Origin: Nitrospirota bacterium | Lineage (GTDB): Bacteria; Nitrospirota; Thermodesulfovibrionia; Thermodesulfovibrionales; JdFR-88 | Assembly (NCBI GenBank): GCA_021789735.1 | Contig: JAJYJB010000053.1 | Span: 1 to 18,495 of the forward strand | DNA: 18,495 nt | Direction of reading: 5' to 3' | In this document: positions 14,374 to 18,495 of the stretch, piece after piece | Position numbering within the stretch: the stretch's first letter is position 1 | Layout of the letters: every line of letters begins with the position of its first letter | The notes under the pieces: generated by a model | What the model saw: the letters and a program-made list of their open reading frames with translations, nothing else | Databases searched by the model: none | What the model was told of the DNA's origin: nothing | Program-made: the position numbers and the translations under genes

Positions 14374-14883
14374 ATGGCGATATTCGTAGTGCATGAACAC
14401 CACGCCACACGCCTGCATTACGACTTCAGGCTGGAGATGGAGGGCGTGCTTAAGAGCTGGGCGGTCCCCAAGGGGCCTTCCATGGACCCGGCGGACAAGA
14501 GGCTTGCGGTGATGGTGGAGGACCATCCGCTCTCCTACGGCGGGTGGGAAGGCATAATCCCCGAGGGCCAGTACGGCGCCGGAGAGGTCGTCATCTGGGA
14601 CACGGGCGGGTTCGAGGTCGAAAAAGGCGGCCCGGAGGAGGGCCTGATAGAGTTCACCCTTCATGGCAAAAAGCTGAAGGGGAGTTTTGCGCTCGCAAAG
14701 ATGAAAGGCGGCAGGACGCCAAACGGCTGGCTTCTCATAAAAAGACGCGACGCCTACGCGCACCCCGGCTTTAAGATCACTTCTTCGCTTACCCCGAAAA
14801 AGCTTAAAGACATCTCCAAAAACCCTCCTTATGGAGCGGAAGACGGAGACAAAAAATCAAAAAAGCAAAAAGCAAAAAAATAA
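14374..14883 (+). CDS. Stand-alone LigD-type 3'-phosphoesterase
   Basis: A 169-residue protein consisting only of the DNA ligase D phosphoesterase (PE) domain. Catalytic residues align with those known in Pseudomonas LigD: H9, H15, D17 and R19 in HHATRLHYDFRL, and H51 and Y55 in EDHPLSYGG; spacing H9-H51 is 42 as in the reference enzyme. It removes 3'-phosphate or terminal ribonucleotides at DNA breaks. No ligase or polymerase domain and no ku gene are nearby. The last ~25 residues are Lys-rich (KKSKKQKAKK), likely a DNA-binding tail. It starts 18 bp after resB with no clear ribosome-binding site, so translation may depend on the upstream gene. Confidence 0.9.
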   Translation: MAIFVVHEHHATRLHYDFRLEMEGVLKSWAVPKGPSMDPADKRLAVMVEDHPLSYGGWEGIIPEGQYGAGEVVIWDTGGFEVEKGGPEEGLIEFTLHGKKLKGSFALAKMKGGRTPNGWLLIKRRDAYAHPGFKITSSLTPKKLKDISKNPPYGAEDGDKKSKKQKAKK

Positions 14884-14903
14884 AGATAACGAGACCATTT
14901 TTT

Positions 14904-15824
14904 GTGGACCTCCATGCGCATGGCATGGGCCCCTGGGACACAAGGACAAAGGACCCGGAGGCGGTCCTTGAAATGGCGCGTCTCCACGGGCAAAAGGGCA
15001 CCGCGCTTATCTATCCCACGATATACCCCTCGGACACTGAAACGATGCGCGCCCAGATGGAGGCGGTCAGGCAGGCGATGGCCAGGGCGGAAGGCGGAAA
15101 GAACGGCATAACCATAGGAGGGGTCAACCTGGAGGGGCCGTTCCTCAACCCCTCGAAGCGCGGGGCGCTCGACGCGGCAGCCTTTAAAAGCGCGACGCTC
15201 ACCGAGCTTAAAAAGCTGATAAACGGCTTTGAGGACATTATAAAGATAATGACCGTCGCGCCTGAGCTGCCCGGCGCGCGGAAGCTCATTGAAAGATCTG
15301 CGGAACTTGGGGTGAAGGTGAACATGGGCCACTCGGAGGCCACCTTCAAAGAGGCGGCGGAGGGCAGGAAGGCGGGCGCGACCGGAGTGACCCATCTCTT
15401 TAACGCCATGAGGCCGTTTCACCACAGGGAACCGGGGCTGGCCGGGTTCGCCCTCCTTGACGAGGACATCTATGTGGAGGTCATTGCCGACGGCGTGCAC
15501 CTGAGCCCGGAGACGCTGTCGCTCATCTTCAGGATCAAGGACCCGGAGAGGATAATCATGGTCTCGGATGCCGTTAAAGGCGGCATGGGCGCAGGGCCGG
15601 TATATGAGAATGCGGTCCTTGCGGGCGGAGGGATGGCCATCTCCGGGTGCGCGGAGGCGCTTAAAAGAAAACTGGGCGTGCAGGACAGGCTTTTGGAGCT
15701 GTGGGGGCGGAAAAACCCGCTGCGCTACCTTGGACTTGCTGATCGATCTTTTCCGGTTTACTCATGCCTTTTTTTCAGCAAACAGCAGCGCGATCATGGA
15801 TATGAAGAGGGCGCTTCCCACTGA
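14904..15824 (+). CDS. NagA-like amidohydrolase (N-acetylglucosamine-6-phosphate deacetylase family), short form
   Basis: A 306-residue TIM-barrel amidohydrolase. Metal and catalytic residues are visible: H4-x-H6 (VDLHAHG, N-terminal to barrel), E77 (NLEGPF), H143 (MGHSEA), H164 (THLFNAMRPFHHREPG) and D222 (IMVSDAV). This pattern is NagA's. NagA is usually ~380 residues with an N-terminal beta-sandwich segment of ~50 residues; here the frame opens directly at DLHAHG with GTG 14904, so that segment is missing. The C-terminal end after NPLRYLGL also departs from the family and runs 63 bp into the convergent HPP gene. It follows the phosphoesterase gene by 20 bp. It probably deacetylates or hydrolyses an amino sugar or related amide, but whether the short form is active is unproven. 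Confidence 0.8.
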   Translation: MDLHAHGMGPWDTRTKDPEAVLEMARLHGQKGTALIYPTIYPSDTETMRAQMEAVRQAMARAEGGKNGITIGGVNLEGPFLNPSKRGALDAAAFKSATLTELKKLINGFEDIIKIMTVAPELPGARKLIERSAELGVKVNMGHSEATFKEAAEGRKAGATGVTHLFNAMRPFHHREPGLAGFALLDEDIYVEVIADGVHLSPETLSLIFRIKDPERIIMVSDAVKGGMGAGPVYENAVLAGGGMAISGCAEALKRKLGVQDRLLELWGRKNPLRYLGLADRSFPVYSCLFFSKQQRDHGYEEGASH

Positions 15825-16691
15825 GACATCCAGCGGGTAGGACCATATCTTTCCGGCCGGAATGATGACAGGCAGAAGGGCAATGGCCGCGGCGGGAGGG
15901 AAATGGACCTGCAAAAGCTCATAAAAGAGAAAGACCGAAAGGACGGACAGCCCCGCGGGCACCCAAAGGGGCCAGTGCGCGACTTCGTGAATGAGATAGA
16001 GCCAGACCACGCCTGACAGGGCCGCAAGCGAAAGCAGGATGAACAGCCTGAAGAGTCTTCCCTTCGAGCGGCCCTCCGTTTTTGAAAGCTCCACGAAAGA
16101 TACTATCAGCGGCGGCGCGATGATGAATATCCAGTGGGATTTCAGGGCGAGCACGCAGACGAACATGACAACCGCAAGGAGCTTCCCCCAGTGCTTGAGG
16201 CCCAGAGCGGCCTCTGGCTGCCCGGCATCCTCTGGCGCGGCCGCTAAAAATGCCCCGCCCTTTTGCCGCCACCCTTTTAAATCCAGGCAGTTGCCTGCCG
16301 CGATTATGCCGGTAAAGGCGCATACGCCAAGCGGATAATACCAGCTTTCGCATTTAAGCAGGAGCGGCAGGACAGCCGCGGAGATGGAAGGCATCACGGA
16401 TGAGCGCAGAAGGGACAGCTGCAGGGCCACAAGGACAAAGGCGACTGGCACCATGAGAAAAAGGGAATAAGGCAAAAACCTCATCATCAATACGCCGGTC
16501 AGGGCCGCAAGCGTGGGGGAAAGCCAGAGGTTGAGCTTCGGGCCCTTCCATGGCGTCTCCTCCATCACCCATGCGCCAAAGGCCAGGGCCGCAGCCTCCG
16601 GGAAGATCATCTCTGTCCGCAGGGTGTATCCGGCAACGGCCACCATCGAAACGATAAGAAGGACGGCCGGAAGATGAGAGCGCTTGCCCAT
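15762..16691 (-). CDS. HPP-family integral membrane protein
   Basis: A 309-residue protein with about eight to ten hydrophobic segments. The family motif appears as QVHFPPAAAIALLP (261-274), close to the HPPA(A)A signature. Residues ~101-135 (PSISAAVLPLL...YYPLGVCAF) and ~264-298 (FPPAAAIALLP...SYPLDVSVGSALF) resemble each other, as do ~30-50 and ~190-210, so the protein looks like a tandem duplication of one four-helix unit. HPP proteins are poorly characterised; some are linked to nitrite or anion transport. The ATG at 16691 lacks a ribosome-binding site and sits about 14 nt after a terminator-like hairpin. It is convergent with the amidohydrolase gene, with which it overlaps by 63 bp. Confidence 0.75.
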   Translation of the reverse strand: MGKRSHLPAVLLIVSMVAVAGYTLRTEMIFPEAAALAFGAWVMEETPWKGPKLNLWLSPTLAALTGVLMMRFLPYSLFLMVPVAFVLVALQLSLLRSSVMPSISAAVLPLLLKCESWYYPLGVCAFTGIIAAGNCLDLKGWRQKGGAFLAAAPEDAGQPEAALGLKHWGKLLAVVMFVCVLALKSHWIFIIAPPLIVSFVELSKTEGRSKGRLFRLFILLSLAALSGVVWLYLIHEVAHWPLWVPAGLSVLSVFLFYELLQVHFPPAAAIALLPVIIPAGKIWSYPLDVSVGSALFISMIALLFAEKKA

Positions 16692-16704
16692 TTTTTATAA
16701 TATC

Positions 16705-16731
16705 AAAAAGGGCCCCCTGTTTTGGGGCCTT
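16705..16731 (-). terminator. Rho-independent terminator or attenuator upstream of the HPP gene
   Basis: On the minus strand, GGCCCC-AAAACAG-GGGGCC is followed by CTTTTT. It reads as a terminator toward the HPP gene and lies within its leader. It either ends an upstream minus-strand transcript or attenuates HPP expression. Confidence 0.55.
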
Positions 16732-17105
16732 CCCCGCTTGCTTCTTCTCCCTCTCTCATGCCGGCGCTGCCGCCTTTTTTGTGTTTTTTGTTCAAGGTGA
16801 AAACCTTAACCGCCGGTTTCACAAGGACTTTTTGGCCATGGCTGTTCAAACGCGTTCAATGAACGGCCCCGCAGCCTGGCGGCAAATTGCGCGTTCCGCC
16901 GGGATGCCCATTTAATTTCAGCTTCAGTTTTCAAAGAGCCCCGTCTGTCCTCATCATAAGCCTCCGGGGCCGTGAAAATCCATATAAACAGTTTAGAAAA
17001 AATACACCGCGCCCTATTGCCCAAATATTAAGGTTGCGGCTTCCTGCCTGAAATCCTCATCGGCCGGCCTTAAATATTTTCCTGAAAAGTTCCGATAAGG
17101 AAATC
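16732..17105. other. Poorly coding stretch
   Basis: About 370 bp without a gene that can be supported. It contains a hairpin GTGAAAACC (16797-16805) with GGTTTCAC (16815-16822), with one bulged A. Short open frames on the minus strand lack ribosome-binding sites. It may be decayed DNA. Confidence 0.4.
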
Positions 17106-17270
17106 ATGATGAACAAAAACAAAATGCCCCCGGAGCTGAGAAAGGCGATTATTCACGAAAAGCTGAAAAACATTTCCAGGGAACAGAAACTGAACGCCTG
17201 CCGTATCTATAGAATAAGGATCGCAAAGTACATAGGTTTTGATTACGGCATCAGCTGGTCGGTAAATTAA
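17106..17270 (+). CDS. Small basic protein of unknown function (54 residues)
   Basis: I do not recognise this protein. The ATG at 17106 follows AAGGA with a 5-nt gap, a good ribosome-binding site. Residues 9-40 are rich in Lys, Arg and Glu with a helical pattern (PELRKAIIHEKLKNISRE), followed by a Tyr/Ile-rich end (IAKYIGFDYGISWS). One cysteine, C32. The predicted charge is strongly positive, suggesting a nucleic-acid or protein-binding role, but nothing specific can be said. It lies convergent to the Fic gene and upstream of another small frame with an in-frame TGA. Confidence 0.45.
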   Translation: MMNKNKMPPELRKAIIHEKLKNISREQKLNACRIYRIRIAKYIGFDYGISWSVN

Positions 17271-17298
17271 AAAAAGGAATTTATATCGGGGGCCACTA

Positions 17299-17481
17299 AT
17301 GTCCGCTTGCAGTGAACAATGCCCGCGGTCCGGGGACAGAAGATCCAACCGATGCTGAAAATCAGGAGATAACGGGAAAGATGAGGTTTTCCCGGACGGG
17401 AGGAGACAGAGCACCTCATTTTATAAATATATTCAGAGCAAGAAAATGGTGTGGACGAAGCTTTTTGCGCACATAGAATAA
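17299..17481 (+). other. Candidate small ORF with in-frame TGA (possible selenoprotein)
   Basis: From ATG 17299 the frame runs 60 codons to TAA 17479-17481, broken only by TGA at 17356-17358 (codon 20) directly after a Cys codon, giving a Cys-Sec pair preceded by C4 and C8. A perfect 7-bp hairpin (CGGGAAA 17373-17379 with TTTCCCG 17388-17394, loop GATGAGGT) lies within SECIS distance, its loop starting 22 nt after the TGA. Against it: no clear Shine-Dalgarno site, no recognised domain, and an otherwise poorly coding region. It may equally be a 19-codon frame followed by chance. Confidence 0.2.
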
Positions 17482-17495
17482 AGAAAGAATTTTTT

Positions 17496-18495
17496 CTAAA
17501 TAGACAATGAATAACTGGTGCTACGGCCGCCACCGGAATCTTTTATCAGGATATTTCTTTCTACGAGATCAAGGATGTCGCGGAGGGCCGTATCCTGAGA
17601 GCATTCAGTCATCTTTGCCCATTTGGAACTCGTGAGCTTGCCTTCAAAGACGCCATCGAGCATTTTGTTGAGGATCTTACGCTGCCGTTCATTAAAAGGA
17701 GCATCCACGTGAGATTCCCAAAATCGCGCCTTCCTGAGCACTGTCCCAAGCGTATTCCAAGCATTATCAAGCGCATGGTCCAGGCAGCCCAAAAACCAGT
17801 CCAACCACTCCGTGATATCAAGAGTTCCTTTTTGCGTCCTTTCTAATATTTCATAATAAATTTTACGTTCATCGCGAATTTGCGCCGACATGCTGTAGAA
17901 CCGCTGCCTGCTACTCTCCGACCGGGCCAACATCATATCGGCAATGGCGCGCGCAATTCGACCGTTCCCGTCTTCAAAAGGGTGAATAGTTACAAACCAA
18001 AGATGCGCAATTCCCGCCCGCAGCACAAGATCAGTCTTATCATCATGGTTGGACCATTTAATAAAAGCCGCCATCTCCTGTTCAATCCGTTTGGCCGCCG
18101 GGGCCTCAAAATGCACACGCTCTCGGCCAAGTGGCCCCGAGACGACCTGCATCGGTCCCTTGGCGTCATCGCGCCAGGCGCCGACCTTGATTTTTCTTAT
18201 GCCGCTGTACCCTGTTGGAAACAAAGAGGCATGCCATCCCAAAAGCCTTTTTTTAGTCAATGGCTCGTTATAGTTCTGAGTGGCGTCGAGCATCATCTCG
18301 ACAATCCCTTCAACGCTCCTGTCCGCCGGCGGTAGAGCGCCTATATCCAAGCCAAGATGCCGGGCTATAGACGAGCGCACTTGTGCCTTATCAAGGATTT
18401 CACCCTCAATTTCGCTAGATTTTAAAACATCCGAGGTCAGCGTTTGGAGAACGGCTTCCTTTTGAAATGAAAACCCCAGAGCTTCCATTCGCCCA
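17496..18495 (-). CDS. Fic-family AMPylase (5' end outside window)
   Basis: At least 332 residues; the frame is still open at 18495, and the Met at 18488 is internal (GRMEALGF is a typical mid-N-terminal sequence of DUF4172-Fic proteins), so the true start lies outside. Counting from that Met: the N-terminal inhibitory motif SSEIEG (24-29, SxxxEG), the Fic core HPFEDGNGR (169-177) with catalytic H169 and the phosphate-binding GNGR, the flap region around 95-105, and a C-terminal winged-helix-like region (~255-330, SKWAKMTECSQDTALRDILDLVERNIL). Fic enzymes transfer AMP from ATP to a target hydroxyl; the inhibitory Glu28 points to a self-restrained enzyme. The C-terminal HTH suggests DNA binding or self-regulation. 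Neighbouring genes give no toxin-antitoxin partner. Confidence 0.92.
   Translation of the reverse strand, partial: GRMEALGFSFQKEAVLQTLTSDVLKSSEIEGEILDKAQVRSSIARHLGLDIGALPPADRSVEGIVEMMLDATQNYNEPLTKKRLLGWHASLFPTGYSGIRKIKVGAWRDDAKGPMQVVSGPLGRERVHFEAPAAKRIEQEMAAFIKWSNHDDKTDLVLRAGIAHLWFVTIHPFEDGNGRIARAIADMMLARSESSRQRFYSMSAQIRDERKIYYEILERTQKGTLDITEWLDWFLGCLDHALDNAWNTLGTVLRKARFWESHVDAPFNERQRKILNKMLDGVFEGKLTSSKWAKMTECSQDTALRDILDLVERNILIKDSGGGRSTSYSLSI

Noticed and set aside
16703..16850. Minus-strand small frame (about 49 codons, Lys/Gly-rich) ending inside the terminator hairpin
   Set aside because: It would need a TTG or GTG start without a ribosome-binding site; the length is not beyond chance in this composition.
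1..18495. CRISPR arrays or other regular repeats
   Set aside because: No spaced direct repeats of CRISPR size were seen anywhere in the window.

Overview
The window looks like a chromosomal segment of an anaerobic or microaerophilic Gram-negative bacterium. The base composition is fairly GC-rich. The gene set suggests a Nitrospirota- or Desulfobacterota-like lineage: arsenosugar genes, a selenoprotein, a CCG-type iron-sulfur oxidoreductase, a ferredoxin-ASKHA corrinoid activator and system II cytochrome c biogenesis. That placement is inference only; there is no rRNA here to confirm it.

Left edge (1-1271): the 3' end of a tRNA, most likely tRNA-Glu, is followed by its hairpin terminator. The last ~43 codons of a tyrosine-recombinase gene point at the tRNA. 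This is a decayed integration site, cut off by a complete IS630-family element with inverted repeats and TA duplication.

Arsenic block (1333-6133, minus strand): arsR, a fused radical SAM (ArsS)/arsenite methyltransferase (ArsM) gene, a TVP38/TMEM64 membrane protein, and the two glycosyltransferases TIGR04282 and TIGR04283. This is a compact arsenosugar biosynthesis operon with a built-in arsenic-responsive repressor.

Selenoprotein block (6583-8601, plus strand), divergent from arsR: a thioredoxin-fold protein with an in-frame UGA at codon 23, followed by a four-helix membrane protein and an HdrD/GlpC-like protein with two [4Fe-4S] motifs and two CCG domains. A GGUCU-loop hairpin sits 20 nt after the UGA. 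Standard ORF calling would miss or truncate the first gene. Both divergent promoters have TTGACA, an 18-nt spacer, and a -10 embedded in the same 11-bp sequence ATATAGATATA. The seleno-redox module is therefore probably under the same ArsR as the arsenosugar operon. This is the most interesting part of the window.

Middle (8730-14355): a corrinoid reductive activator and purQ (minus), then divergently a GlcD-type FAD oxidase, a CcsA-type heme-handling protein and a short ResB protein (plus). Right part (14374-18495): a stand-alone LigD-type 3'-phosphoesterase, a short NagA-like amidohydrolase, an HPP-family membrane protein (minus), a poorly coding stretch with one or two small ORFs, and a Fic-family AMPylase whose 5' end runs off the window.
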